Source: CAYVZU01 sp964455935
GTDB lineage: Bacteria > Fibrobacterota > CAYVZU01
DNA: 15,209 nucleotides
Assembly (NCBI GenBank): GCA_964455935.1
Contig: CAYVZU010000097.1
Coordinates: forward strand, 1 to 15,209
Direction: 5' to 3'
A program made the translations under genes and the position numbers. How positions within the stretch are numbered: position 1 is the first letter of the stretch; every line of letters starts with the position of its first letter. The notes under the pieces are model-generated. The model made no database searches and was not told where the DNA came from. It was given only the letters and a program-made list of their open reading frames with translations. This document shows positions 7,742 through 15,205 of the stretch, one piece after another.

Positions 7742-7927
7742 TTGTGCGCATTCTACCAGCCGGAGTTATCGTCCCAGATCCACTGTACCCTCCCAGCAGT
7801 GAAAAGGATCCGCCCGCGCGGCCGGCTCTTGGTTGTTGTCCACACGGATCGAGCAGATGGCATTCGAATCTTCAGCGCCCGGAAAGCTTTGAAAAGCGAA
7901 AGGAAGAACTATGAAGAAAAAGCCTAA
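7742..7927 (+). pseudogene. BrnT-type ribonuclease toxin, C-terminal remnant
   Basis: From about 7817 to the stop at 7927 the frame encodes RGRLLVVVHTDRADGIRIFSA, then RKALKSERKNYEE, the conserved end of BrnT toxins (typical RGRLLVVVHTER...RIISARKATRRER..YE). BrnT is a RelE-like ribonuclease of about 90 residues that halts translation and is neutralised by an adjacent antitoxin. Only about 36 residues of it are present. The preceding frame (7742-7816) does not resemble the N-terminal half (FEWD.....N..KHGV), and I do not find that half in the other frames back to 7560. The catalytic N-terminal part is therefore missing, and the toxin is presumably inactive. It overlaps the next gene by 17 bases, as in functional brnT-antitoxin pairs. 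Confidence 0.65.
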
Positions 7928-8120
7928 GAACGAGGTTAGCAGGAAGTATGACTTCTCCCAAAGGGTCCGAGGCAAGTACGCCAACCGCTGTGCCGAAGGA
8001 ACAAACATTGTGGTTCTTTCGCCTGACGTGGCCAATGCTTTTTCCAATTCCCAATCGGTCAACGAGGCTCTCCGTGGGCTCCTAAAGCTTGCCCGGACGA
8101 AGGTCAGAAAAGCCGCATAG
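7911..8120 (+). CDS. Small antitoxin-like protein, partner of the BrnT remnant
   Basis: A 69-residue basic protein with an AAGGA six bases before ATG 7911. It contains YDFSQRVRGKYANR, then EGTNIVVLSPDVANAF, then SQSVNEALRGLLKLA. I recognise this as a widespread family of small proteins encoded just after BrnT-like or similar toxins, with a DNA-binding or dimerisation-like C-terminal helix. No experimental function is known to me for this exact family, so antitoxin is inferred from position and size. The frame is intact while its putative toxin is truncated, the usual picture of an orphan antitoxin after toxin decay. A monocistronic regulator of other TA loci is an alternative. Confidence 0.65.
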   Translation: MKKKPKNEVSRKYDFSQRVRGKYANRCAEGTNIVVLSPDVANAFSNSQSVNEALRGLLKLARTKVRKAA

Positions 8121-8290
8121 TCCAATAAGATCAACCGCCTCTTGTTGTTTTTCTGCTCTTGAACATTCCAAAAGTCCAGTTGCCTGATGTCGTGCGGAAT
8201 TCTTTGCCGCTGCTCAAGATCTGGACTGCGCCTTCGAGCCAATCCTCCATATTATGAGGGGGACCAAGATCCCGTTGAAAAGGAGGGGTA

Positions 8291-8737
8291 ATGAGGTACT
8301 GCGGACTGGCGTTCTTATTGCTGCTTGTGATAGTATCCCAAGGGAGGGCGGGTATGAAATACAATCATTTAACCAAAGAAGAGGAAGCCGTTATCCTGCA
8401 AAAGATGACCGAGCGGCCGTTTACGGGCGACCTGCTGAACAATAAGGAAATTGGGACCTATGTCTGCAAGCGCTGCGGCGCGGCCCTGTATCGCTCCAGC
8501 GCAAAGTTCGAATCGAGTTGCGGCTGGCCCGCTTTTGATGAAGAAATACCGGGGGCTGTGAAACAAGTACCCGATCCCGATGGCCTGCGCACGGAGATCG
8601 TTTGTGCTCGTTGCGGCGGCCACCTGGGCCATGTTTTCCATGGTGAGGGTTTCACCCCAAAGAACACCCGTCACTGCGTGAACTCCATTTCAATGAAATT
8701 CGTGAAAGATGGGAAGAAAGAAACTGCGGCGAAGTGA
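8291..8737 (+). CDS. msrB: Exported peptide-methionine (R)-S-oxide reductase
   Basis: MsrB reduces the R-epimer of methionine sulfoxide in proteins. The 148-residue product has a SelR domain with four zinc-ligand cysteines in CxxC pairs (Cys59/Cys62 and Cys105/Cys108), catalytic Cys129 in RHCVNS, and Cys77 in SSCGWPAF at the position of the resolving cysteine of thioredoxin-dependent enzymes. Residues 1-21 (MRYCGLAFLLLLVIVSQGRAG) form a signal peptide, so the full product should act in the periplasm. ATG 8291 has AGGAGG 4 bases upstream. A second in-frame ATG at 8354 (MKYNHLTKEE), just after the signal peptide and where cytoplasmic MsrB proteins normally start, has its own GGGAGGG. The gene is convergent with the transporter operon. 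Confidence 0.93.
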   Translation: MRYCGLAFLLLLVIVSQGRAGMKYNHLTKEEEAVILQKMTERPFTGDLLNNKEIGTYVCKRCGAALYRSSAKFESSCGWPAFDEEIPGAVKQVPDPDGLRTEIVCARCGGHLGHVFHGEGFTPKNTRHCVNSISMKFVKDGKKETAAK

Positions 8738-8778
8738 AGTCCTTCAAGGCTCCTGGGCTATGTCCTAACAGCTTTGCG

Positions 8779-10080
8779 CTAGAACACAATGCCCGCATTG
8801 AGCCGCAGCATCAGCGCATTATCGGGGAAGGTGTATTCGGTGTTATCCTCGCCCACGAAGCCGCTGAGGTTGACCCCAAGCACCAGGTCATGCAGGCTGC
8901 GATAGGACAGGCCGGCCGAGAGGACGGCGGATTGGTCGACCAGGTTGGCAATGGCATTAAGGTTCAGAGTCATATCGCTGAGAAGGAATTTATTGAATCC
9001 CGAAAACAGAGCCAGGTAGGCTTTCGAAAAGCTATTCATCTCATAGAGATTATTAAGAAGAATGTACTGAGCCGGTGACCCGGATAATTCAAATGGCAGA
9101 GCCGGCCCTCCGAAGACATATGTTTTGCTGTCCTGCAGGATATTCTTCGAGAAGCCGCTTCCGTTATAGTAGAACTCCCCGGTAATGCTGAGTCGATCCT
9201 CGTAGTTGCCCCAGTCGAGCAGCTTCGTGGCATTGATGCAGAACCGCGTATTCCACTTCGTGTCGCTCTTCTTGGTCGATAGCGTGTCTCCAACGATCTT
9301 TAGAACGGGAAAGTTGTCTCCCCGCGCAACAGCCAGTTCGCCCGCCCATTGAAGATCCAGGACCCGGGTGGAAAAATCCAATCCCGTGACGCCGTGATAG
9401 CCGCCCTTGTCCCAATAGGCCAGGGCCATTTCCGTGCGCCCCAGAAGGAACTCGAATTTCAATGCCACGGCAACGCTCTCGGGATCGCCCCCGCTTTTTG
9501 TGTCGATAAAGCTGTAAAGGTTGTACTTCGTGCCGAACGGGACATGCGCGCGCAGGCCGTAGGCCCCTTCGCGATACCCGATTTTGGGAATGAACAGTTT
9601 ACGCTCGACGTTGATCAGGTCCGTGGGATTCCAGAAATAGCAGCGGCCCCATTGAAGCACCTGCTTGCCGGTGCGCAGGTAAACCCGTCGTTTGAGATTG
9701 ATGTCCACGAAAAGTTCGCGCAGCGAAATGAGATAGTCCGACGAATCCGGGACGTAGGCGGTCTCGAGATTGGCGAATCCACGCAGTCCCTGCGGAAGCC
9801 GCGCATCCAGAAAGATGTTTCCAACGACATACGTGGACAGAGCCGCATCACGCGTATTAAGCCAGCCCTTTTTGGTGATTCCGGTTGCGGCGCTGGTGAT
9901 TTCGCCCGAGAACCCAACGCTCTTTTTCTCCGGCGAGAATGCGGCCGTGTCTTGGACGATCTGCTCGGACGGCGTAATGGAGGAGGTGTCGCCAAACAGT
10001 TCGTTCTCGTCCACATCCTGGGCCAAGGCCAGACCCGCCGCGGATGATAGAACGAGGGCAGCCAGGAAAAGGCGGTTCAT
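8779..10080 (-). CDS. Outer-membrane beta-barrel protein (DUF1302/porin-like), last gene of the ABC operon
   Basis: A 433-residue exported protein. Residues 1-20 are a signal peptide (MNRLFLAALVLSSAAGLALA). An acidic linker (about 21-50) follows, then alternating amphipathic strands through to a C-terminal Phe (NAGIVF), the usual end signal for outer-membrane assembly by Bam. The segment GKQVLQWGRCYFWNPTDLIN (about 138-157), followed by EGAYGLRAHVPFG, is typical of large barrels found next to lipid or LolA-like exporters, including DUF1302-type proteins. Its ATG directly follows the TAA of the LolA-like gene (TAAATG), implying translational coupling. I infer that it is the outer-membrane partner of the transporter, as a receiving or export channel. 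Substrate is unknown. Confidence 0.78.
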   Translation of the reverse strand: MNRLFLAALVLSSAAGLALAQDVDENELFGDTSSITPSEQIVQDTAAFSPEKKSVGFSGEITSAATGITKKGWLNTRDAALSTYVVGNIFLDARLPQGLRGFANLETAYVPDSSDYLISLRELFVDINLKRRVYLRTGKQVLQWGRCYFWNPTDLINVERKLFIPKIGYREGAYGLRAHVPFGTKYNLYSFIDTKSGGDPESVAVALKFEFLLGRTEMALAYWDKGGYHGVTGLDFSTRVLDLQWAGELAVARGDNFPVLKIVGDTLSTKKSDTKWNTRFCINATKLLDWGNYEDRLSITGEFYYNGSGFSKNILQDSKTYVFGGPALPFELSGSPAQYILLNNLYEMNSFSKAYLALFSGFNKFLLSDMTLNLNAIANLVDQSAVLSAGLSYRSLHDLVLGVNLSGFVGEDNTEYTFPDNALMLRLNAGIVF

Positions 10081-10823
10081 TTATTTGCTGAGGCTTTCCA
10101 AATACGCCTTCGTGAAAATCTCGCCATCGAGCTTGCCGGTCGAAATGTCCGTGATTTCGACAACGGTCTTGTCGCCTTTTTCAAATTCATCCACGTGCAC
10201 CTGCTTCACCGGCACGTATTTGCCATTCACGGTTGTGTATTTGGGGTAGTAGGATGTCGCCATGAGCGTGCCCGACGAGGAATAGGATTCTTCCTTAAGG
10301 AGCAGATCGTTGTCCGTTCGCGTATAGAAGGTCTTGCGCGGATAGCTGACATCCGTGACCTTCGCCTTCAGTTTGAATTTATAAACGGGGATGTTGCCCA
10401 GCTTCTCCTGTGAGATCAGATCCTTCCCGTCGGCGCCCTTCTCGGGTTCGTACAATTCCGTGAGCTTGCGCTGTTCGAAATCCTCGCCTTTGGCATCGCT
10501 GCCGCCAATGCTTTCGTCCCGGTTGATGTGCTGGAACGTGCGCGTGTTTTTCCGGTACATCCAAAAATTGTCGTCCATGCGCAAGTAGCCGTTGCCCTTC
10601 TCCGATTCGGGACCGGTCATTACGATAAGGAACGCGTCGTCTTTATCCCGGCGATAATACATCATCTCGGTCATCTTCACACCCTGGCCGGTTTTCTGCT
10701 GCGTCAACCCGACCCTGGCGGAAATATCGCCTGTCTGCTCGTAGTTGGCCGATACGCGTTCGAGGATCTTGTCAACGCCGGGCTGGGCCCACAGAGTCGC
10801 GGCAAGAAGAAGCGGAATTGCGA
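10081..10823 (-). CDS. LolA-like outer-membrane lipoprotein-sorting family protein (5' end in assembly gap)
   Basis: A periplasmic carrier of the LolA-like family (COG2834/PF17131 type), an open barrel that holds a lipid or lipoprotein acyl chain. The visible 246 residues begin inside a signal peptide (AIPLLLAATLWAQPGVDK) running into the N gap, so the start codon lies within 10824-10923. Only a few residues are missing. A TTG at 10707 is not the start, because the frame upstream is clearly mature protein and signal sequence. Typical motifs are NGYLRMDDNFWMYRKNTRTF (about 20 residues), then IGGSDAKGEDF, and near the end a strand pair with SGTLMATSYYPKY. It lies between the second permease and the beta-barrel gene. 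Its likely role is to receive cargo from the ABC transporter. Confidence 0.85.
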
Positions 10824-10923
10824 NNNNNNNNNNNNNNNNNNNNNNNNNNNNNNNNNNNNNNNNNNNNNNNNNNNNNNNNNNNNNNNNNNNNNNNNNNNNN
10901 NNNNNNNNNNNNNNNNNNNNNNN
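10824..10923. other. 100-base assembly gap between permease and LolA-like genes
   Basis: Exactly 100 N bases, a conventional scaffold gap of unknown true length. It hides the stop codon of the second permease and the start of the LolA-like gene. Confidence 0.99.
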
Positions 10924-12662
10924 GCGGGCATTTTGGCCGCGCGCCGCGCCGGGAACCAGGCCGTGGCAACGGCCATCAATAGAATCAGCGCGATATTCAG
11001 GATAATGGAAAACGCCGATGGCACAAAATGCAGATGCCCCGATATCAAAAGCATTCCCATGGGATTGTCGCCGGCGTTAATGGTCATTGCTCCCAGGCCC
11101 CACATCGCAAGGAAGGCGGCGGCCAGGCCCGTCAACGAGGCAAAGAAAGCAAGAAAAAAGGTTTCAAAAACAAACACATTGCGCACATCCTTCTTCTGCA
11201 TGCCAATGGCTCGAACGGTCCCAATTTCGCGCGTACGCTCGCGGATTGTCATGCGAAGCGTATTGATGACACCGATGAGGATAATGAAGAACAGCACAAG
11301 AACAGCAACGAGAGTGATGATGTTAAGGGCCGCCTCGAGCTTGAGCACCGCGGAGGCCGTTTCGTACATGGACTGCACGCTGAACATGATTCCCCGGTAT
11401 TTTGTCCGGGTCGATTCACGGATGATTTTGGTGACTTCCGTGGTGGTCTTGACGCGCGGCAGGAGAACGTATTCCGGCGCCAAAGCTCCATAGATGGACG
11501 AGGACGAATCGGGTAACTGCCCGGCAAGCGCACCGGTTGCGGTCGCGGGCCAGGGGCGGTAGAACGCATTGTAGAAGTCCTTTTCGTTCACGAGCAAAGC
11601 CGCAATGGGCAGCGGCGCGGCGGAATCCGCCACAGCCTCCACGCGAACGCTTAGGGCAGCGCGGGAGGCGTCGAATTTGCTTTTCCAGACCATTGTGAGG
11701 GTATCGCCCGGCGAGACGCCCAACGCACCGGCAAGACCAAACGAGGCAATGGCGCCCTCGCGGCCAAGAGCTTTGGCGCTGTCTCCTTGCGCAAACCTCA
11801 CATTGCCGGCAAGAAGTTTGTGTGACGCCGTGTCGTTTCGAAATCCCAGGCACAGGCCCTGCATTCGGGATGACCGGCTGGAAAATTCGGCCGGAATTGC
11901 AGCCAGACCGGGCTTGAGCAGGTCGTGAATCCGGTCTGCGAGCCGCGATGCATTCTCCTTTGGGTTCTTGATATTCACCTGCATGCCCGCAATGTCATGG
12001 GGGCCATAGTTGGCAATTCTGCGCAGGTCCTGCAGGTTGAGGAAGATGGGGGCCGCCATGAAAATATTGGCGGGTTTGAAGACCCCCACAACCGTAAGCT
12101 GAGCGCTTTGCGTCTGGGTATTGGCATCGGGGAAACGAACCCGCAGTATGTCGCCCGTCTTTACGTTCAGATAATTTGCTTTCTGCTCCGCAAGGGCAAC
12201 CGGGTTGGGTATGGTGGAATCCATCAGCGCTTCGAAACGGCCCTCGATAAATTTAAAATTGGCCTGGTATTCCTCGACATCCTGGGGAGACATCTGAATT
12301 TTGAAATCGATCCCCACCATGATGACATTGTCGGCTTTGCCGTTGCCCACGGCCCGGCCAAAGATGCCAATGGCCTCCTGCGCCAACTCCACTTGCGGCG
12401 CGGCCGTGCGAATCGCCTTCCACACGCGCCCGGAATCGGGAAAGATCGGGTTCATCATGTTGCCATTGCGGATGTAGGACAGGGAGACATGACCGTTCAC
12501 GTATTTGACGATGCGGTTGAACATTACATCGGTGATGCCATGCGAAAAGGAGTTGGCCACAATCAGGATCATGGCGCCGAATGCAATGGCAATGCCCAGC
12601 AGAATATTGCGGCGCCTTTGGCGCAGCAGGTTGCGTAGGGCAATGGTGAGAACGGTTTTCAT
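10924..12662 (-). CDS. FtsX/LolE-family ABC transporter permease 2 (3' end in gap)
   Basis: An inner-membrane permease of the type VII ABC (MacB/LolC/LolE) class. About 580 residues are visible, and the C-terminus (RRAAKMPA) stops at the gap just where such proteins usually end within some ten residues. Topology: TM1 about 18-38, a large periplasmic domain 40-440, TM2 445-468, the cytoplasmic coupling motif RERTREIGTVRAIGM (474-488), TM3 497-525, TM4 550-571. The periplasmic domain is long and contains two similar units (about 152-219 and 303-368), both with an AL...L.V..GD.L.V pattern. Start ATG 12662 is preceded by GGGGAG. It begins 9 bases after permease 1 ends. It likely pairs with permease 1 to form a heterodimer like LolC-LolE. 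Confidence 0.88.
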
Positions 12663-12671
12663 TTCGCTCCC

Positions 12672-14207
12672 CTATTCGCGCGAGATCGCGTCGAGCGGCG
12701 TAATGCGCCGGGCGACCCGAAGCGGGTACACAACCGCAATGAGGGTTACAATGGCCAACTGCAGGATCGCCAATCCAATATCGGCGGCCGAGAGAAAGGG
12801 GCTGAAGGTGTCGCCGCCGTAGAGAAGCTGGAGCATGTCGTTTTCCGTGGTCAGGTGCATAAGCCGCAAAACCCAAACGGTAACCGCACCGGCCGCAATG
12901 CCCAGCCCCCCGAAAAAGAACGAAAGAAGGGCCGTTTCGCCAAAAAACATGGCGGCAATGAATCCCTTGCGCGCGCCCACCGCCCGCATCATTCCAATCT
13001 CATTTGTGCGTTCGAGCGCAGCCATGCTGAGCGTGTTAATAATAATGATGATGGCCACAACAAAAAGGAGCATGACAAATACAAAGAGCGAGCTTTTAAT
13101 CAGCATGGCCAGGCTTCCAATCATGCCCGAGGCCTTTTTCCAGGTTACGGCGCGCGCCCCTACCTTTTTTTCCTTGAAGACCCGGTTGATTTTCGCGGTC
13201 GCGCTTTCCAGCAGGCGGCTGTCCGTAAGCCGTACCAGGACCATGTTATATGCGCCGGCCTCCAGGTCCGTTTCCTTGGCCGCAACCTTCTCATCGGCAA
13301 CGAGGCTTCCGGCGGAAAGGATCGTGCCCCGGGCCGGGGTGTTTGTGGTCACGAGATCGGATTGGGAAAACAGGTCGTCCAAGGATGCTTCGTCCAGAGA
13401 CAGGAGTTTCTGATTCTCTTCCTTCACGGCCATGGTCTGGGATTGCGCGGAGAAGTATCCCATGCACTCGCGATACGATTCAATGTCCAGGATGGGGAAT
13501 TGCCCCCAAATGGTGTTGAGCGAGCGGTATTTCACAACGGCCCGCACGGGCGTTCGCACGTCGGTTGTGGTATTGTCCGCGCTTAGCCCCATGTAGACCA
13601 AGCTGCTCCGCGATGTGGCCGTGGCCAGAAGCTCTTTTCCTTCCTTGGAAAGCGTGCTTGTGTCCACGGGGAACCCTTCCACCGCATAGGCGATATTGTA
13701 ATAATCGACGATCTGTTTACGCCAGCCCGTAGGCATTAAAACGCCATGTTCGCCCTCGCCGGGCCATTGCCCTTCGATCACCTTCAGATTGTCCTTGAAA
13801 AAGGCGCGGTATTTGGCGAAATCCGTCCCCAGGACGAACACGCCATCGATCATGGTCCCGTCATCGGAAAGCGGAATCCCGAAGTTTTTCCCCATGGGCA
13901 GATTCCGCGCCACTTCGGGGATCCGGGAAAGCGCGCTATCTATGGACCTGTAATTGTGAATCGGCTCGATCGATTTTCCCATCATCTCAAAAAAGACGTT
14001 GTCGGTCTCCTGCTTGTCCGAGACCACCACAACATCCCCGGAAAAGCTCTCCACGATGTTCTTTTGAAGGCCCTGGTTGAGGCCCGAAGTGACGCCGTTA
14101 CCCACGGTCATCAGGAGCGCGCCCAAAAAAAGAATGGAGCCGATCACCAGACTTTTTCCCTTGTGGCGCATGATGTTGCGCCAGGCGATTTTAAAAATCA
14201 GTTCCAT
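12672..14207 (-). CDS. FtsX/LolC-family ABC transporter permease 1
   Basis: A 511-residue inner-membrane permease with MacB/LolC topology: TM1 about 20-40, a periplasmic domain about 45-370 (MacB_PCD-like), TM2 372-394 with an Ile-rich core, the coupling motif ERTNEIGMMRAVGARKGF (399-416), TM3 418-446, and TM4 476-496, ending RRITPLDAISRE. This class does not move solute through a channel. It uses ATP to drive periplasmic motion (mechanotransmission), as in lipoprotein extraction by LolCDE. Its ATG is 1 base after the ATPase stop (TAA-C-ATG), indicating coupled translation. It is shorter than permease 2, which argues for a heterodimeric transporter. Confidence 0.9.
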   Translation of the reverse strand: MELIFKIAWRNIMRHKGKSLVIGSILFLGALLMTVGNGVTSGLNQGLQKNIVESFSGDVVVVSDKQETDNVFFEMMGKSIEPIHNYRSIDSALSRIPEVARNLPMGKNFGIPLSDDGTMIDGVFVLGTDFAKYRAFFKDNLKVIEGQWPGEGEHGVLMPTGWRKQIVDYYNIAYAVEGFPVDTSTLSKEGKELLATATSRSSLVYMGLSADNTTTDVRTPVRAVVKYRSLNTIWGQFPILDIESYRECMGYFSAQSQTMAVKEENQKLLSLDEASLDDLFSQSDLVTTNTPARGTILSAGSLVADEKVAAKETDLEAGAYNMVLVRLTDSRLLESATAKINRVFKEKKVGARAVTWKKASGMIGSLAMLIKSSLFVFVMLLFVVAIIIIINTLSMAALERTNEIGMMRAVGARKGFIAAMFFGETALLSFFFGGLGIAAGAVTVWVLRLMHLTTENDMLQLLYGGDTFSPFLSAADIGLAILQLAIVTLIAVVYPLRVARRITPLDAISRE

Positions 14208-14208
14208 G

Positions 14209-14886
14209 TTATTCGCGAACGAGCAGCCCGTCTTTGATTTTTACCACATCCTGGGCATACCGCAGAACATTGGGATCGTGGGTGGAGAAGATAAAGGTCG
14301 TCTTTTCGATTCGATTCATCTCCCGCATTACATCCAGAATGGCTGCGCCGGTGACCGAATCGAGGTTGGCCGTGGGCTCGTCCGCAAGGACGATATCCGG
14401 GTTCGTGACCAGGGCCCGGGCAATGGCCACGCGCTGGCGCTGTCCGCCCGAAAGCTCGGCGGGCCGGTGCTTGATATGCTCACCAAGGCCCACCAAGTCG
14501 ATCAGTTTCTCCGCTTTTTTCCGGACTTCGGACTTGGAGTGTTTTTTCATGAGTAGAAGCGGGAATTCGACGTTTTCCAGCGTATTGAGAACGGGAATAA
14601 GATTGAAGGTCTGGAAGATAAACCCGATTTTATGGAGCCGGATGTTGGTGACATCCTTGTCCGAAAGTGACGTGATCTCCTGGCCGCCGACTTTGACGCT
14701 TCCCTCGGTGGCGGAATCGATGCAGCCGATCACATTGAGCAGCGTGGTCTTCCCGCTGCCCGAAGGTCCGATGACACTGATAACCTTCCCCTCTTCGACG
14801 GTAAGGTCGATCCCCCGCAGCGCGTGCACTGTCGTGTTGCCCAGGGGGTAATTTTTCTTCAATCCTTGGACTTCAATACTATTCAC
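14209..14886 (-). CDS. LolD-like ABC transporter ATP-binding protein
   Basis: A 225-residue cytoplasmic ATPase of the LolD/MacB/FtsE group. Motifs in order: Walker A GPSGSGKT (40-47), Q-loop FIFQTFNLIPVLNTLENV (the group's signature), ABC signature LSGGQRQR, Walker B IVLADEP followed by the TANLD D-loop, and the H-loop STHDP. The start is GTG 14886 (product MNSIEVQGL), with GGAGG 5 bases upstream. An out-of-frame ATG overlaps it and is followed at once by TGA (ATGTGA). It is the first gene of the operon and energises the two FtsX-type permeases encoded next. Distinguishing LolD proper from a paralogue with other cargo is not possible from sequence alone; no gene symbol is given. Confidence 0.93.
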   Translation of the reverse strand: MNSIEVQGLKKNYPLGNTTVHALRGIDLTVEEGKVISVIGPSGSGKTTLLNVIGCIDSATEGSVKVGGQEITSLSDKDVTNIRLHKIGFIFQTFNLIPVLNTLENVEFPLLLMKKHSKSEVRKKAEKLIDLVGLGEHIKHRPAELSGGQRQRVAIARALVTNPDIVLADEPTANLDSVTGAAILDVMREMNRIEKTTFIFSTHDPNVLRYAQDVVKIKDGLLVRE

Positions 14887-14911
14887 ATTCGCCTCCGGTA
14901 TCGGTCCGGCG

Positions 14912-14935
14912 GACAGCCATTTTGGCTGAGCTGTC
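14912..14935. promoter_or_regulatory. Alternative hairpins in the operon leader
   Basis: GACAGC (14912-14917) can pair with GCTGTC (14930-14935), and overlapping AGCCA (14915-14919) can pair with TGGCT (14923-14927). The two stems share bases, so only one can form fully. They lie 26-49 bases upstream of the ATPase start. Function is unknown. Confidence 0.25.
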
Positions 14936-14966
14936 TTTGGCCGGTTCGTCTGGCATTAAGAGCATA

Positions 14967-14975
14967 AATATAGCA
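14967..14975 (-). promoter_or_regulatory. Candidate extended -10 promoter of the ABC operon
   Basis: Minus-strand TGCTATATT (14975-14967) matches an extended -10 (TGnTATAAT, one mismatch). No good -35 lies 16-18 bases upstream, as expected for extended -10 promoters. It is about 80 bases before the GTG start. Pattern evidence only. Confidence 0.3.
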
Positions 14976-15083
14976 TGAAGCAAACGGCCGGGAAAAGCCG
15001 GATCTGCTGCACAGGTGGCATAAGGGATTGATTTCTAATACGGAAAGTGAGGTGCTCTTAACCGGATTGCCTTGCAAGAATAT

Positions 15084-15205
15084 CCCTCGCCCCCCGGTGG
15101 GAGAGGGTAAGGGTGAGGGGGTTAGCGTCCGAAAAGCATTGAAGCGAAGCGCCTTAATGAGAATGGCCACCCTCACCTTAATCCTCTCCCATCGAAGGGA
15201 GAGGA
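15084..15205. repeat. MITE/REP-like element with 36-base inverted ends
   Basis: Bases 15084-15119 and 15170-15205 are inverted copies matching at 28 of 36 positions around a 50-base core. Each arm also folds on itself: the right arm has a perfect 8-bp stem CCTCTCCC-ATCGAA-GGGAGAGG (15183-15204), and the left arm the same with one mismatch. The motif (CCCTCACCNTAACCCTCTCCC...GGGAGAGG) resembles a very common intergenic repeat of Gram-negative genomes. The core contains an imperfect palindrome (CATTGAAGCG/CGCCTTAATG). Small size, no coding capacity and inverted ends suggest a miniature mobile element or a REP-pair (BIME-like). Confidence 0.6.

Noticed and set aside
8131..8364. A 77-codon minus-strand frame between the antitoxin-like gene and msrB
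   Set aside because: It overlaps the msrB start and signal peptide on the opposite strand and shows no recognisable domain; I see no other gene in 8121-8290.
9349..10047. A 232-codon plus-strand open frame
   Set aside because: Antisense shadow of the beta-barrel gene, which has a signal peptide and a typical barrel terminus.
10704..10823. C-terminal extension of permease 2 across the N gap
   Set aside because: The residues after the gap are in a different frame from the LolA-like signal peptide encoded there and look random; the permease should end inside the gap.
14883..15176. A 97-codon minus-strand open frame upstream of the ATPase gene
   Set aside because: It runs through the inverted-repeat element (giving TLTPSPLPSPTGGRG, a well-known artefact of such repeats) and the candidate promoter.
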